This document shows positions 17,452 to 24,565 of a stretch of DNA of 64,000 nucleotides, in pieces. The translations under genes were made by a program, and so were the position numbers. The notes beneath the pieces were generated by a model. It did not search any database. It worked only from the letters and a program-made list of their open reading frames with translations, and was not told the origin of the DNA. The DNA lies in assembly GCA_020632575.1 (NCBI GenBank), contig JACKFH010000017.1, positions 1 through 64,000 on the forward strand, given 5' to 3'. Origin of the DNA: Candidatus Omnitrophota bacterium (lineage in GTDB: Bacteria > Hinthialibacterota > Hinthialibacteria > OLB16). Numbering within the stretch: the first letter of the stretch is position 1; each line of letters begins with the position of its first letter.

Positions 17452-18828
17452 ATGACTCGCTTCACATTCGTTTTCACTCTCCTCGTTGTTCTTTCAGTCC
17501 CTGCCTTCTCCCAAGAAGAAAAAGACGAGGGCGTCCAGATCACCGTCTACAACAACGACCTCGCGGTGGTGAAGGATCGCCGCAAGATGGAGATTCCCGA
17601 GGGGGTTGGAAAGGTGGAGTTCACGGATGTGGCCACTCGAATCGACGCCACTTCAGTGCGCTTCGAAAGCCTGACCGACCCGAACACCTCGGTCCTCGAA
17701 CAGAATTACGAGTACGATCTCGTCGGTCCCTCCAAGTTGTTGGAAAAGTACATTGATGAACAGGTCCGTCTCTTCACCAAGGATGGCGAGCTCCATGAGG
17801 GCAAACTGCTTTCCCAAGCCGAGGGTCAAATTGTCCTACAGGAGGAGGAGGATGGTCAAATCAAGATTGTCACCGGTGGGGAAAACATCTACCGGGTCGA
17901 ACTCATGAGCCTCCCCGAAGGACTCATCACCCGCCCCACCCTGGTTTGGGAGACTCGCTCCGAGAAGGGGGGCGAGCAACTCTGTCAGGTCTCTTACATG
18001 ACCAATGGAATTGGATGGTCGGCCGATTATCTGGCGGTGGTCAATGAAGATGACACCGGTCTCGATCTGACCGGTTGGGTCACTCTGGACAATCAGTCGG
18101 GAGCCACTTACGAGCAAGCAAAACTCAAACTGATCGCTGGAGATGTCCAAAGAGTTCAGGAGCGGGGCGTCCAAAAAATGCGAGCCTTCGCAATGGAGGA
18201 CTCAGTGGCGGCCGCGCCTCCCCAGTTCGAGGAGAAGAGTTTTTTCGAATATCACCTCTACACCCTCCAACGCCCGACCACGATCAAGCAGGCGCAGACG
18301 AAACAGGTCCAGCTCCTCTCCGCGGATGATGTAAAGGGGGAAAAGACTTACACCTACAATGGCTCCCGCAACGGCGAAAAAGTCGAGGTGAAGATGAAGT
18401 TCAAGAATTCCGAGGAGAATAACATGGGAATGCCCTTGCCCGGCGGCAAGGTACGCGCGTTCAAGATGGACAGCGATGGCTCCCTCGAGTTTGTCGGCGA
18501 GGATCGCATCGATCACACTCCAAGACAGGAGGAGGTCGAATTGAAACTCGGGAACGCCTTCGACATTGTCGGCGAGAGAAAGCAGACTGACCACAAGACG
18601 ATTGTTCAAAACCGTATCAACGAAGATTCCTATGAAATCGAATTGCGCAACCGAAAGAAGGACGAGGCGGTCACCATCCGGGTCGAGGAGCCGGTTTGGG
18701 GAGATTGGGAAGTCATCCAGTCAAGCGAAAAGCCTCAAACCGAGGACGCCAACACCCTTTATTTCGAGGTGGATGTCCCGGCCGATACGGTCAAGACGGT
18801 GACCTACACGGTGCGGACCAAGAGGTGA
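17452..18828 (+). CDS. Secreted DUF4139-domain protein
   Basis: 458 residues with AAGGAG 7 nt before the ATG. The signal peptide is FTFVFTLLVVLSVPAFS-Q. The mature part opens with VQITVYNNDLAVVKDRRKMEIPEG, and the centre carries the DUF4139 signature YMTNGIGWSADYLAVV...GWVTLDNQSGATYEQAKLKLIAGDVQ (residues about 182-225). The C-terminal portion is a beta-sandwich-like region with EIELRNRKKDEAVTIRVEE. The family is widespread in Gram-negative bacteria and periplasmic or surface-located; its biochemical role is not established. It appears to be a single-gene transcription unit. Confidence 0.85.
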   Translation: MTRFTFVFTLLVVLSVPAFSQEEKDEGVQITVYNNDLAVVKDRRKMEIPEGVGKVEFTDVATRIDATSVRFESLTDPNTSVLEQNYEYDLVGPSKLLEKYIDEQVRLFTKDGELHEGKLLSQAEGQIVLQEEEDGQIKIVTGGENIYRVELMSLPEGLITRPTLVWETRSEKGGEQLCQVSYMTNGIGWSADYLAVVNEDDTGLDLTGWVTLDNQSGATYEQAKLKLIAGDVQRVQERGVQKMRAFAMEDSVAAAPPQFEEKSFFEYHLYTLQRPTTIKQAQTKQVQLLSADDVKGEKTYTYNGSRNGEKVEVKMKFKNSEENNMGMPLPGGKVRAFKMDSDGSLEFVGEDRIDHTPRQEEVELKLGNAFDIVGERKQTDHKTIVQNRINEDSYEIELRNRKKDEAVTIRVEEPVWGDWEVIQSSEKPQTEDANTLYFEVDVPADTVKTVTYTVRTKR

Positions 18829-18915
18829 TTGCCAACCGTGAGTTTTCGTGGAAGGGTCAGGTCATTCTATGATAGGCCGGGTTACTAATCGGGACTCGAC
18901 GAAATTGATTTGGTG

Positions 18916-20010
18916 ATGCCGAAAAAGAAAAATCGACCCTGGGTCTGGAATTTCGGATTGCTCCTCGGTTCGACCCTATTCGCCTTGTTGCTTGCCGAAC
19001 TGATGGCGCGGGATCTTGTTTCCCATGAGTTTCTCCGGATCCGGTATTATCGATTCGCGACTGTCCTGAATTTGATCCCCGAGACCTCGGAATTCGATGA
19101 AAAACTGGGGTTCAAAATCCGACCAAACCTCGATTACGAATTCGTGAATCCGGATTATGACACCCATGTCCGCACCAATTCCATGGGTTTCCGGGATGAT
19201 GAGGAGTCTCTCGATTCCCCGCGTTTCCTTTTTCTCGGAGATTCCTTCACGTTTGGATGGGGTGTGGAAGAAGAGGAAGGTTTCGTCTCGCTCTTCGAGA
19301 AACGGAGCGGAGAAAAATCCCTCAACATGGGAGTTCCGGGCTACAACATCATCCAAGAAACCCGTCTCTTAGATATGACCTACCCGAGGATTCAGGGCGA
19401 GGACCAGGTTGTGGTGTTGGTTCTCTACGACAACGACGTCTATGAGAACTCTTACCCACTGTACAGCCCATTCCCGACCATTCGCAAAAAAGGGGATGAA
19501 ATCATCCAAAGAGACCCGGTCGAGGAATGCTTTCGAATCGCACAAGTCCAACACATCCCATCGTTCAAACGGAACCTCCGTCGATGGTCGCTCTTAGCCG
19601 ACTTGGCGATGCTTCACCTGGATCCTGGAGAGCCGGCGATTCTCCCGGATGGCGAATCCCCCATCGACTACGATCCCGAAACCGATGGGGTGGCGTTCAC
19701 CCTGACAGAAAGTTTCGAACCGGCTCTGCGCCTCCTTCAATCCGAACTCGAAAAACACGATCTGCCGCTGTATGCCGTTTATATCCCGCCGGTAGGAGGT
19801 CTGGCGGGGGAGCGGCGTCCTTTCGCGGACACATTTAATGAAACGATGGATAAACTCGGAATCCCTCACCTCGATCTGACTCCGTTTCTGACAGTCGAGG
19901 ATTATTACTTCATCGACTGTCATTGGAGGCCCTCCGGCCAAGCCAAAGCCGCCGACGCCATCTTCGATTTCCTCGGAAATCAGGGGTTGCTTCGGCCGGA
20001 AACGAACTGA
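18916..20010 (+). CDS. Membrane-anchored SGNH-hydrolase-like protein (paralog 1)
   Basis: 364 residues from ATG 18916 (GTG 18913 is also in frame). One N-terminal membrane segment (NFGLLLGSTLFALLLAEL) is followed by an SGNH fold. Block I is FLFLGDSFTFGWGV, the Asn region is VLYDNDVYENSYPLYSPFP, and the C-terminal catalytic pair is IDCHWRPSGQA (Asp-x-His). Such anchored SGNH proteins often add or remove acyl groups on surface glycans. No MBOAT acyltransferase partner is seen nearby. A close paralog follows 267 bases downstream, with which it shares the block I sequence and SPFPxxRKKG. Confidence 0.8.
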   Translation: MPKKKNRPWVWNFGLLLGSTLFALLLAELMARDLVSHEFLRIRYYRFATVLNLIPETSEFDEKLGFKIRPNLDYEFVNPDYDTHVRTNSMGFRDDEESLDSPRFLFLGDSFTFGWGVEEEEGFVSLFEKRSGEKSLNMGVPGYNIIQETRLLDMTYPRIQGEDQVVVLVLYDNDVYENSYPLYSPFPTIRKKGDEIIQRDPVEECFRIAQVQHIPSFKRNLRRWSLLADLAMLHLDPGEPAILPDGESPIDYDPETDGVAFTLTESFEPALRLLQSELEKHDLPLYAVYIPPVGGLAGERRPFADTFNETMDKLGIPHLDLTPFLTVEDYYFIDCHWRPSGQAKAADAIFDFLGNQGLLRPETN

Positions 20011-20277
20011 GATCCTTTCGGACGCCTTTTGCTTCCAATGATTCGCTACCCCAGGCGAAGTCAATCGGGGCCAAAACGCTTGGCGCCCCATCCGCATTTT
20101 CAACGTCTTCCCAATTTTTCTCCCACTTGATATTCTCTCTAATTGTAGATACTATAGATTGCATGAGGTTCTATATCGTGGACAGATATGATTTTCATGA
20201 GGAGATAATGCTGTTGGCTAAGAACTGACCACACCCCTATCGCCGGAGGAGACCAAGCCGGCGTCCCGGAGGCGCGG

Positions 20278-21423
20278 ATGACCGAGCGAAGCAAAAACTT
20301 GCTGCTCCTGTTCGTTTCCGTTTGCCTGGCAATCTGCCTGGGCGAAATCTTGGTCCGATTCCTCTCCACGGATCTCTTCAAGAACCGACGTTACTATCAG
20401 TGTGGCAACCTTCTTTTCTGTGACCCGGCAACGGCTGTCTTCGACCCCGCCCTTGGCTTTCGGATGCGCCCCCACCTCGACTACCAGTTCGAAAACCTCG
20501 CTTTTTCGGTTAATGTGAAAACGAATTCCAAGGGTTTTCGAGATGATGAGGATTCCTTGGATAAACCCGAATTTCTTTTCCTTGGCGACTCCTTCACCTT
20601 CGGGTGGGGGGTGGAGGAGAACGAATGTGTGGTGTCGCTATTTGAGGATGCGACAGGCGCCAAAGCGCTCAACATGGGTGAGCCGGGTTATGGGAATATC
20701 CAGGAAACTTTGTTACTTGGACAAGAGATTGAATCGCTCCACGCACAGCGCCAGAAAGTCATTCTACTTGTCTACAACAACGACTTCTATGATAACGTGG
20801 GGCCCGTTTTTAGCCCCTTTCCAAAGGTCCGGAAGAAAGGCGCTCGACTCGTAATCACGGATCCTTTTGAGGCCTGCTATCGGCGCGCCCAAAAGGTCCA
20901 CGCGCCCTCCTTGGCGAAAACACTCTCCCAATACTCGATGGCGGCTTATTTGGTTTGCAGTCTGGTGGGTGGCGCCACCTCCGATCTGGTGTCCAACGAT
21001 GAAGCGCCGATCGAGATCACCTATGATCGGTTCGGCTTCGAATTAAATGAATTGGAAGCGTTCGAATATGCGATGCGATACTTGAAATCTGTCTTGGAGG
21101 ATTGGAATCTGCCGCTCTACACCGTCTATATTCCTGGTTATGGCGAACTTGACCATTCTAAAAACCAGTTTTCGAAGACTTTCGAGATCGTGATGAGGCA
21201 GCTGGAGATTCCCCATTTAGACCTGACTGATCACCTATCCATGGAGGACTACTATCGTATCGACGGTCATTTCAACTCTCGGGGTCATCGGACCGCCGCT
21301 GAGGAGATCGTGAGATTCTTAACCGAGGCCGGAGCCCTGGAAAAAGATCGGGCCCACCCCGCTTTAACCGGCGTAGCGCCGCAAGATGGAGACGCAGCCC
21401 GAATAGTAACCGCCGCCGAATAG
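20278..21423 (+). CDS. Membrane-anchored SGNH-hydrolase-like protein (paralog 2)
   Basis: 381 residues; GGAGG lies 5 nt before the ATG. The N-terminal hydrophobic anchor is LLLLFVSVCLAICLGEILV. Block I FLFLGDSFTFGWGVEENE is nearly identical to the upstream paralog. The Asn block is LVYNNDFYDNVGPVFSPFPKVRKKG, and the catalytic Asp/His are in RIDGHFNSRGHR. The last 20 residues (TGVAPQDGDAARIVTAAE) are read from DNA that also encodes the end of the convergent fructosamine kinase gene, a 60-base coding overlap. The extension may be a recent stop-codon loss. The 20011-20277 gap before it is AT-rich in its middle and holds no convincing gene. Confidence 0.8.
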   Translation: MTERSKNLLLLFVSVCLAICLGEILVRFLSTDLFKNRRYYQCGNLLFCDPATAVFDPALGFRMRPHLDYQFENLAFSVNVKTNSKGFRDDEDSLDKPEFLFLGDSFTFGWGVEENECVVSLFEDATGAKALNMGEPGYGNIQETLLLGQEIESLHAQRQKVILLVYNNDFYDNVGPVFSPFPKVRKKGARLVITDPFEACYRRAQKVHAPSLAKTLSQYSMAAYLVCSLVGGATSDLVSNDEAPIEITYDRFGFELNELEAFEYAMRYLKSVLEDWNLPLYTVYIPGYGELDHSKNQFSKTFEIVMRQLEIPHLDLTDHLSMEDYYRIDGHFNSRGHRTAAEEIVRFLTEAGALEKDRAHPALTGVAPQDGDAARIVTAAE

Positions 21424-22260
21424 GTTGAGATGGTTCAGGAGGTGGTGCAACTTGTAGATTTCGAGCCTGTCTCGTGAGCCATCCTCGAGCGGCCAAACCT
21501 CTTCATAGGCGGAGTAAAAGGTCGAATTGAAACCTCCAAAAAGCATCGTCATCGCGAGATCGGCTTCCCGTCGCCCATAATACGCGGCCGGATCGATCAG
21601 CACCGGCTCCCCTTTGTCGTCGCTTAAATAATTCCCCCCCCACAGATCGCCATGGAGCAGGCAGGAGGGTTCGGCTGGTTCGGCGATCAACTCGGGCAGA
21701 CGGTCCATGAGTTTCTCGCCAAGACGATCCATGGTTGGATCGGAGAGTCCGTTCCTACGGGCCAGATCGAGTTGGAAACCGAGACGATGCTTTCTCCAGA
21801 ACTCCACCCAGTCGTCCTCCCAACCATTCGGCTGTGGCGTGCTCCCGAGGTAATTGTCGTGGTCGAAACCGAAACGATCCGATTTGGACTGAATGTGGAA
21901 CTGCGCGAATTGCCTTCCGAAGGATTCATGAAACCCCGACTTGGCGGAACCGGTCGGGATGTATTCCATCAGGATAAAGGGTGTCTCTCCCCTGTCTTCA
22001 CCTCCTGTGCCCACCGGATGGGGGACACGGATGGCGTTCACCTCCGCCATTTTCTCGAGCGCCTCGGCCTCCCGAGGGAACATCCCCGGCAACGGACGAG
22101 GATTCGATTTTAAGAAGAAATCTCTGCCATCCTCCAGGACAATGCGCTGAGCGTCATTGATGCACCCACCTCCAGAGCGGGACCCGTCACGGATTTGGGC
22201 GGGTTGGCCTGTCTTCTCCTCAATAAGTCTTTCGACCTGGCTCGCCAGTTTACTGTCCAT
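21364..22260 (-). CDS. Fructosamine/ketosamine-3-kinase family protein
   Basis: 298 residues, the usual length of the family. It has the aminoglycoside-phosphotransferase-like kinase fold. The N-lobe has GGGCINDAQRIVLEDGRDFFLK (ATP-binding lysine in FFLK), followed by REAEALEKM. The catalytic loop is CLLHGDLWGGNYL and the metal-binding Asp is in VLIDPAAYYGRREADLAM. Family members phosphorylate the C3 hydroxyl of protein-bound ketosamines, destabilising them and deglycating the lysine. The gene starts 6 bases after the stop of a low-molecular-weight phosphatase gene, a known functional pairing. It ends in a 60-base overlap with the convergent SGNH gene. Confidence 0.9.
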   Translation of the reverse strand: MDSKLASQVERLIEEKTGQPAQIRDGSRSGGGCINDAQRIVLEDGRDFFLKSNPRPLPGMFPREAEALEKMAEVNAIRVPHPVGTGGEDRGETPFILMEYIPTGSAKSGFHESFGRQFAQFHIQSKSDRFGFDHDNYLGSTPQPNGWEDDWVEFWRKHRLGFQLDLARRNGLSDPTMDRLGEKLMDRLPELIAEPAEPSCLLHGDLWGGNYLSDDKGEPVLIDPAAYYGRREADLAMTMLFGGFNSTFYSAYEEVWPLEDGSRDRLEIYKLHHLLNHLNLFGGGYYSGCVSILRRYAG

Positions 22261-22266
22261 ACCAAC

Positions 22267-22752
22267 TCACCTTTGCGCTTCGCACCCGTTTTGAAGTTTC
22301 TCCAGAATCCCCGGGCAGGCCTCCTCGATCAAGTCCATCACATGGTCAAACCCTCCGCTGCCTCCGTAGTAGGGGTCCGGAACATCCTGTGAGGGCGAGT
22401 CCGGAATGAATTGACAGAGCAGGTGGACTTTGTCTCGATGCCGACTCCGAGGATCGAGCCTTAGAATATCGCGAAGATTCTCGCGATCCATCGCCACAAT
22501 CAGATCGAATCTGTCGAAGTCGTCGGTCTCGAATTGACGGCCCCTTCCCACGATCTCCACTCCTCGCTCACTCCCCGCGCGCCGCATGCGCGGGTCGGGG
22601 CTCTCGCCGATGTGATAGGCGGTGGTCCCCGCGGAATCGATCAAGAAGTCGTCCTCGATCCCCATGTCCGTCAGGTAACTTCGGAAGATGCATTCGCCCG
22701 CCGGCGAACGGCAGATGTTTCCCATGCAAACAAATAAAACTTTCTTCTTCAA
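22267..22752 (-). CDS. Low-molecular-weight protein-tyrosine-phosphatase family
   Basis: 161 residues if translation starts at TTG 22752 (AAGGG 8 nt upstream), which matches the family length. An ATG at 22809 would add 19 residues without a ribosome-binding site. The P-loop is VLFVCMGNICRSP (C-x5-R-S), close to the N-terminus as expected, and the general-acid Asp is in VPDPYYGG near residue 130. Family members remove phosphate from tyrosine; some, such as the human A isoform, act on protein-bound ribulosamine 5-phosphate. Operon linkage to a fructosamine kinase favours the latter role here. Confidence 0.88.
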   Translation of the reverse strand: MKKKVLFVCMGNICRSPAGECIFRSYLTDMGIEDDFLIDSAGTTAYHIGESPDPRMRRAGSERGVEIVGRGRQFETDDFDRFDLIVAMDRENLRDILRLDPRSRHRDKVHLLCQFIPDSPSQDVPDPYYGGSGGFDHVMDLIEEACPGILEKLQNGCEAQR

Positions 22753-22896
22753 TGGTTTTCCCTTCGTATCGGCCAAGATGGTTCCCGTTTTATTCGACCA
22801 GTTTCCCATTCTCGGCCCAGAAGACAAGTCGGACCTCGCCACTTTGAGAGATCCGGGGTATAGTCGAAAGCCAAATTCGAGGGGTTTTCCTGTCAA

Positions 22897-24096
22897 ATGA
22901 AGATTGAAATCGATTTCGGTTCCGGTGGCGACAAGAGTTTTCCCTATCGTTGGTTCCTTTATTTTTTGCCGCTTGTCTTTCTTGCGGTCGCACTCTTTCT
23001 TTGGTGGGGGCCCATTCTTCAGACCCTCTCCCCATTCGCTCTCGCGTTTGTCTTCGCCTACCTTCTCAACCCAATCATCGATTTTCTTTCAGGAGAAAAT
23101 CGGACCCGGTTTCGTATGCATCGGGGGTTTGCTCTAGGGATCCTCTTTCTATCAATCCTGATCGTCATCACGATTGTCCTGGGGATTCTGGTTCCAAAAA
23201 TCGCCCAGGAGAGTGTCGATTTCGCGCAGAAGATGCGAAATGAAATCCTTCCGATGCTCCAGGAGAGATTAAAAAACAAGAAAGATGAGTGGCTTCCTTA
23301 CACCATTCCTTACGCGGATGCGGCATTCTGGGCGGATCTCTATGAAAAGAACAAGGAGATGTTGACCTTCGAGAATTTCTCGAAGGTGTTGACCTATGGA
23401 TTTCGAGGGGCCGGCATGGTGGCGGAGGGCGCGGGCGGGGTATGGGGATGGATGTCCAGAACGCTGGGAGGCGTTTTTTCCGCCGGAGTCTATTTCTCAT
23501 TGGTTGCGGTGATCATGTTTTACATGCTCCTCGATTTCAGTTCCTTCAAGAAGAGTTGTTACGGCCTGGTCCCGGAGGATTATCGCCCGAGGTTCAAGAG
23601 ATTCATGGGAGAAATCGACCGATCGGTCGGCGGCTTCATCCGCGGGCAAGCGACGGTCTGTGCGATTGTCGGAACTTTGGTCGGGATTTCGATGGCTTTG
23701 TTGGGGGTCCCTTTCGCCATTCTCATCGGACTCGGAACCGCACTGTTCGGGTTTATACCCTACCTTGGGCCGGTTATGGGGCTCACCCCCGCGGTCGTAT
23801 TGACCATCCTGGAGTCGATGGATCCGTCAAATCAGGGGTCATCCCTGGCGATTGACCTCTTACTTGTCGTGGGGGTTTTTGTCCTGATTCAGATGGCGGA
23901 GGGATTCTTGATCAGCCCCAAGGTGATGGCGGAGAGTGTGGATGTTTCTCCGTTGGTCGTGATGGGCTCTTTGATGCTCGGCGGAGCAATTGCCGGTGTG
24001 ACCGGAATGGTCTTGGCCATCCCGGTTTACTGTGTCCTGCGAGTTTTGATCCGCGAGTATCGTAAAGAGCTCTCTTCGGCGGCCGCGACAAGTTAG
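22897..24096 (+). CDS. AI-2E family transporter (PerM/YdiK type)
   Basis: 399 residues. About seven to eight membrane helices are visible: two at the N-terminus (residues 17-50), one around 75-97, and a cluster from 190 to 390. The C-terminal core includes GGFIRGQATVCAIVGTLVG, GTALFGFIPYLGPVMGL and EGFLISPKVMAESVDVSPL, characteristic of the family (PF01594). The family includes exporters linked to autoinducer-2 and Na/H antiporters; the substrate cannot be inferred. It is divergent from the phosphatase gene, and its stop overlaps the convergent STAS gene by 4 bases. Confidence 0.9.
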   Translation: MKIEIDFGSGGDKSFPYRWFLYFLPLVFLAVALFLWWGPILQTLSPFALAFVFAYLLNPIIDFLSGENRTRFRMHRGFALGILFLSILIVITIVLGILVPKIAQESVDFAQKMRNEILPMLQERLKNKKDEWLPYTIPYADAAFWADLYEKNKEMLTFENFSKVLTYGFRGAGMVAEGAGGVWGWMSRTLGGVFSAGVYFSLVAVIMFYMLLDFSSFKKSCYGLVPEDYRPRFKRFMGEIDRSVGGFIRGQATVCAIVGTLVGISMALLGVPFAILIGLGTALFGFIPYLGPVMGLTPAVVLTILESMDPSNQGSSLAIDLLLVVGVFVLIQMAEGFLISPKVMAESVDVSPLVVMGSLMLGGAIAGVTGMVLAIPVYCVLRVLIREYRKELSSAAATS

Positions 24097-24494
24097 AAAC
24101 GGTCTTCCGGTTGCTCCTCCTCGCTCTTCTCTGGATTCTGGAAAGATTCGAGAGCCTCTTCCTCGCTCGCGTAAACTTTCATCAGTCTGGAGAAACCGAG
24201 TAGGTAGAAAACCCGCTCGATCTTCTCGGACATGTTGACAATCTTCAGGTCTCCATCTTTCTCGCGCACTTCTCGAAGAATGCCCATTAAGACTCCGAGG
24301 CCCGCGCTGCTGATGTAGTCGAGGTCCTCCAGGTCAAGCAGATAGTGAAGATTCCCCTGTTTCATCAGGTTATTCAAATGTTCCTGAAGTTGCGGAAAGG
24401 TGCTCGAATCCAGGTATCCGCTAATGCGAACCTTCTGGATCGGCGTTTCACCCGCCTTTATGGAGGTTGTATCTAATTCGAATTTTTTCCACAT
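24093..24494 (-). CDS. STAS-domain anti-sigma factor antagonist (RsbV/SpoIIAA-like)
   Basis: 133 residues from ATG 24494, which has GAGG 8 nt upstream. The STAS domain spans residues about 15-115: RISGYLDSSTFPQLQEHL, LLDLEDLDYISSAGLGVLMG (the phosphorylatable Ser lies in ISSAG) and IERVFYLLGFSRLMKVY. The C-terminal 20 residues are acidic (PEKSEEEQPED). It is expected to bind an RsbW-type kinase in a partner switch and to be dephosphorylated by a PP2C phosphatase. The SpoIIE-type phosphatase gene immediately upstream on the same strand, with a 71-base gap, fits that role. Confidence 0.9.
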   Translation of the reverse strand: MWKKFELDTTSIKAGETPIQKVRISGYLDSSTFPQLQEHLNNLMKQGNLHYLLDLEDLDYISSAGLGVLMGILREVREKDGDLKIVNMSEKIERVFYLLGFSRLMKVYASEEEALESFQNPEKSEEEQPEDRF

Positions 24495-24565
24495 CGGTCC
24501 ATCCTCACTATTCTGGAGCCGCCGGTTGGCCAACAATAACACAGAATCGATACAATTAGTCCACC

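Noticed and set aside
20163..20228. 21-codon open frame MRFYIVDRYDFHEEIMLLAKN in the gap before the second SGNH gene
   Set aside because: It begins with ATG but has no ribosome-binding site and sits in an AT-rich stretch; it may be a remnant, but nothing supports translation.
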